A stretch of 64,000 nt of DNA from Amborella trichopoda (lineage: Eukaryota; Streptophyta; Magnoliopsida; Amborellales; Amborellaceae): contig NW_006497023.1 of NCBI RefSeq assembly GCF_000471905.2, positions 1,625,085-1,689,084 on the forward strand, written 5' to 3'. The position numbers and the translations under genes are program-made. Under the pieces are notes generated by a model. It was given only the letters and a program-made list of their open reading frames with translations, was not told the origin of the DNA and ran no database searches. Of this stretch, positions 21,936-33,239 are shown piece after piece (the stretch's first letter is position 1; every line of letters begins with the position of its first letter).

Positions 21936-22425
21936 AACTGGCATTGCTCCAACCGACGCTGCTCTCTCTTCTCTTCCTATCGGTGCTGCTCTCTCTTCTC
22001 TTCCAACCGACGCTGCTCTTTCTTCTCTTCCAACCGATGCTGCTCCAACCGGCGTGCTACTCTCTTTTGTTCCAACAGGCGTGCTACTCTCTTTTGTTCC
22101 AACCGGCGCTGCTCCAACTGGCACGCTACTCTCTTCTCTTCCAACCGACGCTGCTCCAACCAGCGCTGCTCCAACCATCGCTACTCCAACCGATGCGCTA
22201 CTCTCTTCTCTTCCAACCGGCACTGCTCCAATCGGTGCGCTACTCTCTTCCCTTCAAACCAGCGCTACTCCAATCGGCGCTACTCTCTCTTCTCTTCCAA
22301 CCGGCGCTGGCCCAATTGGCATTGCTCTCTCTTCTCTTCCAACTGGCGCTGCTCTCTCTTCTCTTCCAACCGATGATGCTCCAATCGGCGCTGCTCTCTC
22401 TTCTCTTTCAACTGGTGCTACTCTT
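21936..22425 (+). repeat. Expanded minisatellite in right chromovirus LTR
   Basis: About fifteen or more units of CTCTCTTCTCTTCCAACCGR plus CGCTGCTCCAACC, around 490 bp against about 320 bp in the left LTR. The two LTRs were identical at insertion, so the length difference reflects slippage or unequal exchange afterwards. Confidence 0.85.
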
Positions 22426-22567
22426 TAAACAGGCGCGGCAATGCCTCAGACGGCAATACTCCATACGCCTTTCGCGCGCGGTGAAAATCCTTGTGCCTTC
22501 GCGCTCGACATTACATCTCTCTTCCCGCGCGGCGATATAGGCTTGGGAGAAAATTGTGGCCCTTACA

Positions 22568-22572
22568 CGTCC
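22568..22572. repeat. Target-site duplication CGTCC, right copy
   Basis: CGTCC follows the LTR end CCCTTACA at 22567 and matches 12007-12011. It shows that the Tat sequence on both sides was continuous before the insertion. Confidence 0.93.
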
Positions 22573-25277
22573 ATTGATTGAACGAAGGGATAAGGCAAGT
22601 TGTGCTTGGGATGAAGTCCTATAAGGTTGGCAATGGAGGAAGAGGCCTGAGGAATTGCTCCTCAACTGGTGGCTGAGAAACATGGTTCCTTCGACGAGTT
22701 GACCTGGGCGCTCGTCTCCTTCTGGATCCTTTGGGAGGTGTTCGGTCTGTCCTATCAGGCTAATGAGTAACCCTAGCTTGGAGGACTGCCTCACGCTTCA
22801 ATGATTTGAGCCTGCTTCTCCCATGGTAGACTTCTTATGGCCGAGAAGTAGAGGGCTCTGAAGGGTTTAGGGTACCGTCATAGGGGACTTGTAGTGTGAT
22901 GTCCTCTTGGACAGCAGTGACGGCTTGAAAGCATTCTAGGAGAACAGCGCAAACAATGTGGCCTTTTTGTACCTTCTTCGCAATTATAGCTTCGAACCCA
23001 GAACATTCCCTCAGCTCGTGGCCCCATACCTGGTGATATGGGCACCAGAAATTTTCGTACCCTAGGCAAGACACCTGGGTTGCCTGGCAGGCTTGGGAGT
23101 GACGAGACCATGTTGAAGCATCGCCTCGAAGAGGGCCTGCAGAGGGTCTAGCTCAGCACTTCCTTGGGCTTGTGTCGAAGGGTCTTCTTGCACTGGTGGA
23201 GCAGGGACTTGAGGGTGTCCTTTTGAGCTACCATGAACTCCTTGGTGCTGCTACATATTTTTTGCCAAGCGCTTGTGGAAGCCAGTGCATTCGCTCAGGT
23301 CATAGCCTCGTATCAGATGATACAGACACCAGAGGTTCTTAGTTCCTGGGCTACCTTGTCGGCTTCAAAAACCTTCTTCGAGTATTACGGAGAACATTGC
23401 ATGGAGGACGGTAGGTACGTCATCATCCTCTTGAATAGTCACTACGTGGGAAGCCTCAGTTGCCCCGAATGCTTTCTTTAGCTCTTCGAGCTTTATCTGA
23501 CCCTTATTAATAAGGGCTTCGATAATGTGTTTGAGCATATAGCACTCTTGAGTGGGGTGGCCTACTCTCCTGTGATAGGCGCAGTACCTCTCGTGTGTCT
23601 CCTATCCAGCCTGCTCTAGGGATTTGACCTCCGACAACTAGATCATGTTCCTCTCTAGTAGTAGCGAAAGCAGAGCAAGAACCCACTCCTTCTCGAAGGG
23701 GTACACCTTGTTCTGGTGCTAGATCTAGAAGTCACTTCGATTTATATTTTTAGGGGGCAGGACCTTATTGTAAGACTGATGTTGCTTGCCTCCAGCCTGA
23801 GGTGCTGTCTGTACCTTGGTTGTACTACCCCTTTTGAGAGGTCCAAGGTTTGAGGAGAAACTTTCTTAGCGTTAGCCACAGTGACAGCCGCACTAATCAC
23901 CTCTTTTTGCTGGTTTCCCCAATTGTTGGAGTGAGAATTGTCATTGCCCCTACTATTTCCCGAGCTAAAGGGCTGCTAACGAGATCTACCATGGTGCTTG
24001 AACAGACCTTTTATACGAACCGCTTTAGAGATGAGCTCTAACATGGAGGCTGGATTGGAAGCCTCATCATGCAGGGCAATCTCGAGCAGGATATTTCGTA
24101 TGCAGGTCTGAACTGCTTCTCTTTCAGTCATGAGAGTGGCATGATAGGTTGCCAACTCTCTCCATCGAGCGACGAACTTTTCGACTGGATCACCATGCTC
24201 TTGAGTCAGAGTGAGGTGCTCAATAGTTTTCACGTTTCTCTGGACTACATAGAAACGCTAGTAAAACACTTGCTCCATTTCCTGCCATGTGTGTACCAAG
24301 CTTGGAGGTAGCCGAGCATACCACTAAAAGGTTGGCCCTTAGATAGTCTCAACGAACTGACAATGAGAAGTTGCCTGTCAGCGGCCGTCTCTAGACAAGC
24401 CGCTTGGAAGTGAGCAATATGCTGGTGCGGGGATGTAGTACCATTGAACAGGGGGAGCTTCCCTTTTTGGTAATCTAGGGGAAAGGGTACCTGGTCGATA
24501 TACGAGGGGTATGACTTTTGGTAAAGCAGCACCCCTTGCATGCCCGGGATCTTACTCTTGAGAGTGTGGGTCACCATGCCATCTATATCGGCTTGCAAAA
24601 CCATGCGGGAAGCAGAGCTGTCTTGGGAGGCCGGTGGAGGAGTTTGCCTGAGAGTCGTGTCCTCAACAGGCGGGGAGTTGGCCTCATGATGAGAAGGGGG
24701 CCAAGAGGCTTCCATGCGATCCATCTTTTCGAGAATGGACTGCATCATCACCTTGATACTGTTCATACACTCTTCTTGAACGTAACTCGCCTCGTTGATC
24801 ACCATGATACTGACTGTTTCTTCGAGAGCCAAGTGGAGTAGTGGATTGCCGGGGTTGGCGAGTTGTACGTGGCAAGTCGGTATGTAGGGGATCATCATGC
24901 CCTGACTGGACTCGATTCTTGTACGCCGACTATGTGAGGACCGGTTCTTGACAGTCTTGGGACCGTGACTTCTTGGCAGCTCGGTCTTTTCCTGTGGCAG
25001 TAACCACCAAGCAATATTCTTATACTTGCTCAGGTTTTGAGATCCGCAGAAGGAAGAAGGGATTGTGAGGCAGGAGGTCATCGAGAGTGGTAACCTCAAC
25101 TGCCTTAGGGGCCTCTCTAGTCAGGAGTTGTAGGCCTCTCTTGTGCTTGATCTTGAGGCTGCAATAGACTTCACTCCAGAATTGAGCTTGAGATTTGGAC
25201 TGCCCCGTCTTTCTTAAGCATGTGAGGGTTGTGTCCATCAACTGGAGCAGAGAGTGGGGTCCAAGGATGGAGGGCAA
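22573..25277 (-). pseudogene. Tat-type gag of the minus-strand element (upstream half)
   Basis: Reading down from 25277: QSKSQAQFWSEVYCSLKIK (gag N-terminus, matched by the plus-strand element at about 61800); the 284-residue frame 25099-24245 with ILEKMDRMEASWPPSHHE, SQADID-like VLQADIDGMV and SYPSYIDQVPFPLDY, the capsid entry conserved with 62137-62592; then 24233-23976 with HGDPVEKFVARWREL, the gag core; and the CPYHQVWGHELREC zinc-like motif at 23074-22835. Many stops and frameshifts occur. The reading continues, after removal of the chromovirus in concept, at 12006. Gag forms the particle. The CX2H...GHX4C motif instead of a CCHC knuckle is usual in Tat-type gag. Confidence 0.82.
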
Positions 25278-25299
25278 TCTGGGCTACCGCTTTGGAGGC

Positions 25300-27935
25300 T
25301 GTAGGCTTCTATCTACCATTGTGCCTTTGCCTCGAGTTCCCTTGTGAGGTTTGAGTGCATGACTGACCAGAGGTGGCTGACTCAAGATGGTACAGTGACC
25401 GACTCGAAGTGGTAGCAAGACGGGCACGATAACGCAGACCGGCATGATGGCAATACTACTCGAAACCAAGGATGATATGACCGTCCTAATATGGTGTGGC
25501 AGCAAGTCGGGCATGATACTCTGAACGAGCACGACAACAATATTGTTCGACAGCCAGACCGTTATGACAGTGCTAGACTGAGTCTATTATTTAGTCAAGC
25601 AAGAATGGAAGAAGAAAAGAGAAGAGAAGAGAGCGCAGAGAAGACACGAGACAAAGGAGTAGGAAGATCCCGATGGCTTTAGGCATCACCATCCATAGCC
25701 ATGGAGTAATAGTGTCGTAACCCATGGACGGCGTTGAACGCTGCTGCTCACAGTGGAAGGATGAGCAGTGAACATCAAACAGCATTGGCCATCGCCATCG
25801 ATGGGACAAGAACGCAGTAATGACGCTTCGCAGGTGGCAATAGGCAATGCCGTCTGTGACACGGGAAAGCAGCAACTACCCTTCGCGAGGGCAATAGGTA
25901 TCGTCGTCTATAATTGGCACAGAGCGCACAAGAGAGGCCTGCGGGTGGCAATAGGCATCGTCAGCTGCAAGAGACGCGAAGTGTAGGTGAGACCCCTCTT
26001 ATGGGTGGCAATAGGCATCACCGTCTGCGGTTGCGCAGAACGCCAAAGACACGTCTGCAAACGGCAGTGAGCAGCACCATCCGTGACCCATGAGAAGAAA
26101 GAGAGATAGAGTTGTGCATGACACCATTCTTAGGACCGAAATAGGAGCCCAACCTGCTACTTGAGCACGGCTCGGCTCACTGCGTGCTCCTTCAGACGGC
26201 GCTATGCACAACAACGACTAACACCTTGAGTGAGATATGTTCAGGGAAAGAGACGAACGAAGAGAGAAGGAAAGAGAAAGAAATTCATGCATGGCGCTGC
26301 CATCACCATGCATGACCTGTGAAACCACAAGAGGGGGGAAGAAAGAAAGGGGCATGCACGTCACTGCCACCATCATGCATTATCTCTGAGAAAGACTCGG
26401 CAGAGAAGAAGAATACGGATGAAGAAGAAGAAATAGAAAAAGAGAAAAAGAAAATTGAAGAGAGAGAAGAAGGAAAGAGAGAAAATACCTTGAAAATAGG
26501 AGGGGTATCGCTCTAAACTTTCTCTCTCTCTCCAAAGTAGAAACGTGACCTAACTCTTGCTCTTGAAATATAATTTTTTTACTAGTCAGAAGGGGGCCTT
26601 TACAATGAACATTACGTGCATATATATAGCATGGGGGTCCAAACATGAGTGGACAACTAATCTTTTTCCTAATTGAAGATAATTAATATTTTTTAATTAA
26701 ATAAAATAAGGAAAATTGGTGCAGAATAACATATTTGCCCCTTCCTACCAATTGAGAAAAGTTCAAAACAGTCCCTACTAAGTACTTGGGACGTTCTTGA
26801 TTCTTCTTGGACGATCCATTGACGATCCGACATCTGAATGAACAAAAGATGATCGCCTTCGCATAGGGCTCGATCCTAAGATCATTTTGATAATAATTTT
26901 AAGCCATGAATCACACATTAAAGGCATGATCACATAACTTGAAATTTGAATAGATCTTGAAAACTTTTGATTGATAGTGCATCTTTATCTCGATGTTTTC
27001 TTCAATTTCTTCACTGAATTGCACATAGTACATTACCACAATCGCATTGCGACAAACGGGATGCGATTTGGTGCCCGAACGAAGATTTGACAATATTGAA
27101 ATTTTGGCCAAAATTTAGGATTCCGACTGCTGGAATCAATAGTGACTTCGACTTAATCTTATGCAAAATCCAACTATTCATTACACCCGAGATTAGAACA
27201 AGAGATAGCCACGAACCTTATGCACGCGATGCAACTAGCCTCGCATCGATCGGGCTCGCGGGCGCTGTGATATAGCTACTCAAGTGAGTGGAGGTTCTGC
27301 TGATTTTTTGTAACTTTTGGCTTCAAATCAAGAACCTCTCTCTAGCTTTTCTCCCTATTCCGACATTGTCACGAGACGTGCCATATATCAAAACGCACGT
27401 TTTGATGAGACGAACATGGTCCAACAAGTTTGAGCGTGATCCGTTCTCAAACGAGGAAGATATGGATGTCATAAGTTCACTGTTCATGACTGTGTTTTAA
27501 TGGAGGTTAGTTGCAAGGTGGCCATATGGGAATAGTTAGCGGCTCCTCCTGTTTCGATCTTTTGCCCATAACCTCTTCCTGAAGTGTCCGTTTAAGCTAA
27601 AATTTAACCCCTGAGGGTTTTCAACCATGCCGGATCCAATAGCGGTGGTCCCCACACCCATTCGATGCTTCGAGAATAGGGTTCCAATTATAGGGGTCCG
27701 TTTCAAGGTGCTAGAGGTTGATTCTACCGAACTGTTTCTTTGTCTGTACTGCTTTAGAAATGTCAAAATGCAACGAAACCTAGCTGGAGCCTTTTAGGAG
27801 TCCTAATGAAGATCTTGACCAGTTAGGGAGCCATTCTGAGATTGTCAAAATTTCCACTGTTTGTCAGGTTTTATTGAGTGGCTTCTCACTTATTTCGCAT
27901 CGGGGACCCTTTGTGCTGAAAAATGTCTTCAAACA
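25300..27935 (-). mobile_element. Tat-type 5' LTR (LTR-c) of the minus-strand element
   Basis: The minus strand begins TGTTTGAAGACATTTTTCAGC at 27935, matching the LTR-b and LTR-d starts. It carries a TATATATA box at about 26628-26621, a GA-then-CT tract (26540-26400) and tandem ATGCCTATTGCCACC units (26100-25840), then text matching the late U5 of LTR-d down to about 25380. The last few hundred bases of U5 seen in LTR-d are not evident, so the lower boundary is approximate. It is the most diverged of the four Tat LTRs. Gag follows on the same strand, which makes it the 5' LTR. Confidence 0.8.
25840..26100 (-). repeat. Tandem GGTGATGCCTATTGCCACC units in LTR-c U5
   Basis: Four degenerate units; the clearest read GGTGATGCCTATTGCCACC or GACGATGCCTATTGCCACC on the minus strand. 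The loop ATGCCTA corresponds to AAGCCTA of the LTR-d hairpins, and GGTG/CACC can pair. They occupy the same LTR position. Confidence 0.6.
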
Positions 27936-28086
27936 ACTGTAGCAATAATTGTACATGTCACTGTAGCAACCTTTTATTTCACTGTTCAAGATTCTTCACC
28001 GACTTACTGTATGGACTTACAAGAATTTGAAGTCCACCGATATACTATTACGGATTTATGAGGCTTTGAAATCTGATATCCTAGTC
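27936..28086. other. Short unassigned segment between Tat LTR-c and EPRV copy A1
   Basis: About 150 bp of AT-rich sequence with two CACTGTAGCAA-like repeats. It is the only non-element DNA left of the EPRV cluster. The A1 boundary is set where similarity to copy A3 (near 41430) begins, about 28087. Confidence 0.5.
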
Positions 28087-28965
28087 TATAAATATAAGAA
28101 ACATAAATCTGGCTAGAAAACTAGTAAATTTAGCAATAAAGAGAAATTTACCAGAAAGTTTGCCCCAAAAAATAACTTTAAGAAATCAAAGGGCAGAAGG
28201 AAACTACCAGTATGTGATATTTGGGGAAAAGTAGGACATTATAAAAATAGTTGTCAAATAAAAAAGAAAATTAATACTTTGCAAATAGAACATGAAGTCA
28301 AAAATCAGTTGTATCAAATTATGCAATTAGATGAAACATCTGATAATAGTTCATCAAGATCTGACTAGGAGCCTCTACTTGGAGAAATAGAAGATGAAAG
28401 TCTAATATTTAGTAGCTCAGATTCTGAAGAAAAAATGGAAATAGAGGATTGCTTCTGTCAGACTCTTACTGAGGAAGATAATCTAATAATAGAAATAATA
28501 GATAAAATCACTAACCCAGAAGCAAAGAAAGAGGCCTTAACCCAATTTATTCAAATAGCAAAAATAAAAAGGAAACCTCCCCCACTTATTAAAACCCAAG
28601 AAGACTATAGCTTAGCTAAAATCCTGAAAAGGATTAATGAAAAAGAAAATATTCAAAAAGAGCCATCGTTTGTTGAACTTAAGCATGAGTTAACATAAGT
28701 AAAAAATGAATTAATAAGGCTTAAAATAGAATAAGAGTCTTAGAATTACCATCTAATATGCAAGATATTCCTGAAGAATCTGATGAAGAACTAGAATTTA
28801 ATAGTATCATAAGCAATAATAAAAACCACCAATCTCCAATAATTGACACACCAGAATCATCAAACTCAAAACAAGATATTATACAGATCAATGATAACAT
28901 AAATCTTCTCAATAGAATTATTACACAAAAATGGTTTGTCCTAATAAGAGTTGTTGTTGGAAATT
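28087..28965 (+). pseudogene. EPRV A1 coat-protein C-terminus and acidic/coiled linker
   Basis: Basic Lys-rich segment, then the coat-protein zinc knuckle at 28208-28258, in which the second Cys is Trp (C-D-I-W-G-K-V-G-H), so metal binding is lost. A Ser/Asp/Glu-rich acidic stretch with the conserved CFCQTLTEEDN follows, then a Lys/Glu-rich predicted coiled coil (28435-28740) and PEESDEELEFN. In caulimovirids the knuckle packages RNA in the capsid. A stop after KHELT (about 28698) and a small deletion near 28730 break the frame. Confidence 0.8.
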
Positions 28966-29440
28966 AATATAGTTTTCAATTATTAGCTTTAATAGACTCA
29001 GGAGCTGACCTCAATTACATAAATGAAGGATTAGTACCAACAAAATACTTTAGTAAGACAACACAAATATTAAATACTGCAGAAGGTAGTAGACTGATAA
29101 TAAATTATAGGTTACCCAATGCTGCAATATGTAATAATGGTAATTGTCTTGGAATGCCTTTTATAATGGTTAAACGTTTAAGCCAAGCAGTAATCCTTGG
29201 GACACATTTCTTAAATTTATTATATCCAATAAAAATTGATAGCTCAGGATTTGAATCTAATTTTAATGGAAATGATATTAAATTTGAATTTATGGATAAA
29301 CCAAAAATAAAAGAAATAAATAATGTCAAACAAACCTTAGAAAATAAAAAAAAAATCTTATGCTATTTAAAAGAAGAAATAAGAAATAAACAAATAGATG
29401 AGAAACTTGCTCTCTCAGAAAATATTAAAATAATTAATTA
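28966..29440 (+). pseudogene. EPRV A1 aspartic protease region
   Basis: The active site reads LIDSGADLN (about 28985-29011), the canonical retropepsin D-S-G-A, followed by INEGLVPTKYF and, after about 60 residues, VILGTHFLNLLYP, the second conserved strand. The frame 29154-29441 is open. A stop before 28970 (VVVGN*) separates it from the linker. This is the only EPRV copy here keeping the full DSGA. Confidence 0.82.
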
Positions 29441-29460
29441 AATAAAAACAAAAATAGAAA

Positions 29461-30853
29461 TTGAAATATGTGCTGATTTGCCTAATGCATTCTGGAATAA
29501 GAAAAAACACATAGTAAGTTTGCCTTACGAAGAAAACTTTCAAGAAAGAAATATTCCTGCTAAAGCTAGGCCCATTCAAATGAATCCTAGACTCCTTGAG
29601 ATTTGCAAAAAAGAAATCAATGAATTACTTGATAAGCAGCTAATCAGATAAAGTTCGTCGCCATGGAGCTGTTCTACTTTTTATGTTGAAAATGCTACAG
29701 AGAAAGAAAGGGGAGTCCCCAGACTTGTGATAAACTATAAACCGCTAAATAAGGTACTGAAATGGGTAAGGTATCCCATTCCAAATAAAAAGGATTTGTT
29801 AGATAGACTTGTCAATGCTTGCATACTTTTTAAATTCGATCTTAAGTCAGGATATTGGCAAATAAAAATTTCTAAAAAGGATAGATACAAAACTGCTTTC
29901 AATGTCCCTTTTGGACAATACGAATAGAACGTAATGCCTTTTGGGCTAAAAAACGCTCCTTCCGAATTTCAAAATATTATGAATGATGGTTTCAATCCCT
30001 ATATAAAATTTATGAATGTGTATATAGATGATGTTCTAATATTTTCAGAATCTTTTGAACAACACATCAAACACATAAACGTCTTTATAAATGCAATCAA
30101 AGTAGCAGGCCTCGTGGTATCTGCTAAGAAAATTAGTCTGTGCCAAACCAAGATAAGATTCTTATGTCACAATATATATCATGGTAATATCAATCCCATT
30201 GATAGAGCTATAGAATTTGCTAATAAATTTCCAGATATTATTTTAGACAAAACTGAATTACAAAGGTTTTTGAGATGCCTAAATTATATTTCAGATTTTT
30301 ATAAAAATTTAGCTATTGATGCTGAACCCTTGTTTGATAGACTAAAAAAGAATGAACCTACATGGATTGAGGAACATACTTCAGCAGTTCAAAGAATAAA
30401 AGTTAAAGCCAAAGAACTACCTTGTCTTTCACTTTCCAATCCTAATGCTTTCAAAATAATAGAATGTGATGCCTCCGAAATTGGTTTTGGTGGAATCCTA
30501 AAGAAACAAATTGATAATACCGAACGTTTAGTTCGCTTTACCTCTAGAGCTTGGAAAACAACTCAGCAAAACTATTCCACGGTGAAAAGAGAAATACTAG
30601 CCATTGTTCATTGTATTTCCAATTCCAAAGTGATATATTTAATAAAAAATTCTTCATTAGAACTAATTGCAAAGCCGCCAAGGATATTTTTCTCAAAGAT
30701 GTCAAAAATTTGGTTTCCAAACAATATTTTGCTCGTTGGCAAGCAATTCTTTCTTTCTTTGACTTTGATATAGAGCACATCAAAGAAAATACTAATTTCC
30801 TACCTGATTTTCTCACCCGTGAATTTTTGCAGGGGGGACAAGGCCAGGGATAA
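29461..30853 (+). pseudogene. EPRV A1 reverse transcriptase-RNase H
   Basis: Copies pregenomic RNA to DNA in the capsid. RT landmarks: KARPIQMNPRLLEIC, PRLVINYKPLNKVLKW, KFDLKSGYWQI, MPFGLKNAPSEFQ, and the catalytic YIDD in VYIDDVLIF (about 30016-30042). RNase H begins near 30450 with IIECDASEIGFGG and continues to FLPDFLTRE. Breaks: TAA at 29649-29651, TAG at 29925-29927, and a one-base loss at about 30619-30624 that splits RNase H between frames 29934-30773 and 30551-30853. The same one-base loss is found in copy A2. Confidence 0.88.
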
Positions 30854-30869
30854 CAGAGATCGACGGCTA

Positions 30870-31993
30870 ATAATGCGTACAAATACAAGTACGAGTAAAG
30901 AAATAGTCTCATCGAATATGGGTAAAAGGAAAGAAATAGTCCCAGCTTCCTCTGAAAGTCCTCTCATACATTCCCCTTTTACTCCCAACCATCTGATAAC
31001 TAGGCAAACTCCTAGCCCAGTCAGAACCCAACATCAGAAAAATCAATATTCATAGAAACCACTTTCTTATCAGACTCAATAATAGAGGATGAACATATGG
31101 ACATGGATCCAGTTAACCTGGCTAATTTATACCTAATAAACCATATGAGCCCTTCCAATAATAATAAGACTAGAGAATGGTATGAAACCATTCTTTTAGA
31201 AACAGGCTCCATAACCCTAGTGCATTTCTGTCAGAAGAATACCAATACTATTGCTTAATCTAAGTACCAAATAAGGAAAATCATTTCCTATAAAGAGTGG
31301 GGGTTGGACCCCACAAGAAGTAGAAAACTCAATGCATCAAATTTCAATAATAAATATTACAGGTATTCCGATTACATAGATGCTTGGCACAGGGTTTTCT
31401 ATCTCCAAAATAATACTTATTCCCATACTTGCTTTATACAAATAAAACTCCCTATAGTCTCTGAACTTCCTAATTGGTTTAAGACTTGGTTCCAGATCTG
31501 AGGGTTTGGATCTGAAATATTGCCACAAAATGTACTGCTTTCCCAGCAAAATTTTATTGAATACAGTGATAAAAACCCCAAACTTGACATGCACTTATAC
31601 TTTTTGGCATTTTATCAAATCCCATGTATTATGACGTGGCCATATACAATAACTAATGACTATACCCAAAATTTGGAATACACTGCAATATCAAGAAAAC
31701 AAGTTTATATTAAATGGTGGGACGTATATGAGAATAAAGCTTTAGACCCTGAGAATATAAAATTGATGAAGATTTTCACCCCAGTCCAAGAGAAAAAGGA
31801 AGAACATTTTGCTGATTATATAAACAAGACGAAAAAGCAGAACCCAACTGCTTCCAAAGAAGAATTAAACAAAAAACTATTACAAATGTTCGAGGAAGAA
31901 GCTGACGCCATGTCAACTTCGACAAATGATGAAGAACTTATCCCTGAAGGAGAAGACTGTGTGCTTATACAACCACGGATAGATTTCTCATAA
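30870..31993 (+). pseudogene. EPRV A1 second ORF, function unknown
   Basis: Downstream of RNase H in another frame. Conserved landmarks shared with all other copies: NKTREWYETILLETGSIT, YSDYIDAWHRVF, LPNWFKTWFQ, YIKWWDVYENKAL and KLLQMFEEEAD. It is Trp/Tyr-rich with no domain I can name. A protein in this place is known from florendoviruses without an assigned function; a caulimovirus-type transactivator is an alternative by position only. In-frame stops at about 31053, 31257 and 31499 break it; the last 157 residues (31520-31993) are open. Confidence 0.7.
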
Positions 31994-33133
31994 GAAACCA
32001 GTCAACCCGAATACAAGGATAACAACAAAAGAAGATACTATATGTCCGCCACCTGCCAGTTACTACTATTCTGCCTACACATAATGACAAAATAAAGATA
32101 CCACCGGTCTGCCACCTATCCATTTTGCCGACACAAAAAGCCAAAATATCACTGTTCCAGACGCCACCGTACTACCACCTGTCAGATTCGCCGATAGAAG
32201 TTACTGTTCCAGATGCCACCGTACTGCCACTTGTCAGAATCATTGACAAAGGTCACTATTCCTAGATGCCACCGTACCACAGTAACAGCTTTTGGTCATT
32301 TCCAGCCACAATGCCTCTCTTTTGAGCTGGCATTTCAATAATTGAAGCTGAGGAGTTCTACTTCTATAAAAGGGGAGTCACTCCTTTGGAAGAGGCATCC
32401 GGAGTGCGCCTAAGTTTTCTCTTCTTCTCTGCTCTGCTCTTCTTCTCTGCTCTGCTCAAAGCTTTTCCTCTTCAAGTTACTCATCTTCCTTTGTGCCTAA
32501 CTCCTGTAAGTTTTTTATGTTTTCTATCTCTGGGTCATTCTCTTTTTTTCATTGCTCTATAACTCAGAGCGCCCCTACTCTGTTTGGTTAGCTTCTTAGA
32601 GCATTCCTGCTCTATCCATTTAATCTTTTCATAACCTCTCTTCTCTAAAGCCATATGTTCTTCTTTAAGTCCTCTCTAAGCACTGCTTCTCTTCTTTCTC
32701 TCTCTGGCAAAAATACTATTCACTCTGATAACTCAGCCAATCTTACTCTATCTCTTTTATTTTCCGTTTTAAAATCTGTATATCGGGTGGTGTTCATAAA
32801 GCCACACCTACTTTGAGTGATTGTGAGGATTGTATGTGTGACAGTAATTTCGATAGCTTGCCGAGTCAGTGTCCTGAGGAGTAGAAGTTCTTCACCAGTC
32901 TTTGTATTTGTAGAATGTAAGTTCTCTTTTATATTAGTTTGTATCAATGCAATTAAAGTTTATTGTTAGTACAAAAGTTAGAATAGCTACTTTTATAAAT
33001 TGGATTGTTCTTGATATCTCTTTTCCATTATTATTATTTCTAATAATTGCCTGTCTTTATATTAGATTTATTAAGCCACTGTTATCAATATAAGTTCTAA
33101 AATAACTTCAAAAATAGATCTTGGGTGTTATTT
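31994..33133 (+). promoter_or_regulatory. EPRV A1 intergenic region: repeats, TATA box, RNA leader
   Basis: Between 32095 and 32280 three ~55 bp tandem units with core CAGAYGCCACCGTACTRCCAC lie upstream of a TATA box, TATAAAAGG, at 32365-32373. After it come CT-rich sequence (32400-32480) and an AT-rich leader to the A1/A2 junction. In pararetroviruses this promoter makes the terminally redundant pregenomic RNA. Inference from layout; activity is unknown. Confidence 0.75.
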
Positions 33134-33239
33134 TGCCATTATGTGTCGGCAGAATAGTAGTAACTGGCAGGTGGCAGACATATAGTATCTTCTTTTGTTG
33201 TTGTCCTTGTTGGGCTTGTATTCGGGCTGACTGATTTCT

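Larger units (their letters stand above)
12012..22567 (-). mobile_element. Full-length, defective Tekay/Del-type chromovirus, 10.56 kb
   Basis: A Ty3/gypsy element on the minus strand with LTRs of 3219 bp (left, 3' LTR) and 3304 bp (right, 5' LTR), a tRNA-iMet-type primer site, a polypurine tract and CGTCC duplications. Internal order from right to left is gag, protease, RT, RNase H, integrase with a C-terminal chromodomain-like segment. The internal region is only 4033 bp, and the N-terminal and first catalytic part of integrase is missing, so it cannot be autonomous. The lineage call rests on the long LTRs beginning TGTCACGACC, the iMet primer and the integrase C-terminus. The LTRs have clearly diverged (about one base in eight differs by eye over the first 200), so insertion is old. 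Confidence 0.92.
19264..22567 (-). mobile_element. 5' LTR of the chromovirus
   Basis: Plus-strand ends are TATCACGACC at 19264 and CCCTTACA at 22567. The terminal TG has become TA in this copy, a typical C-to-T change on the opposite strand. It carries the same two tandem arrays as the left LTR, with the minisatellite longer and about 74 bp missing near 21255. Confidence 0.93.
28087..33133 (+). mobile_element. Endogenous pararetrovirus copy A1 (Caulimoviridae, florendovirus/petuvirus-like)
   Basis: A plus-strand fragment starting inside the coat-protein region and running through protease, RT, RNase H, the second ORF, the intergenic promoter and part of the RNA leader. MP and most of CP are absent. 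The domain order with an unknown ORF after RNase H, no integrase and no LTRs identifies Caulimoviridae. I favour the florendovirus group because it has this two-ORF layout, is widespread in angiosperm genomes and tends to sit in AT repeats; genus assignment needs phylogeny. Stops and a frameshift disrupt both ORFs. It joins copy A2 tail-to-tail near 33133. Confidence 0.85.

Noticed and set aside
1..27935. LTR-a and LTR-c as the two LTRs of a single Tat element
   Set aside because: Orientation would allow it, but LTR-a is clearly closer to LTR-b and LTR-d than to LTR-c in the first 200 bp, so they are likely different elements.
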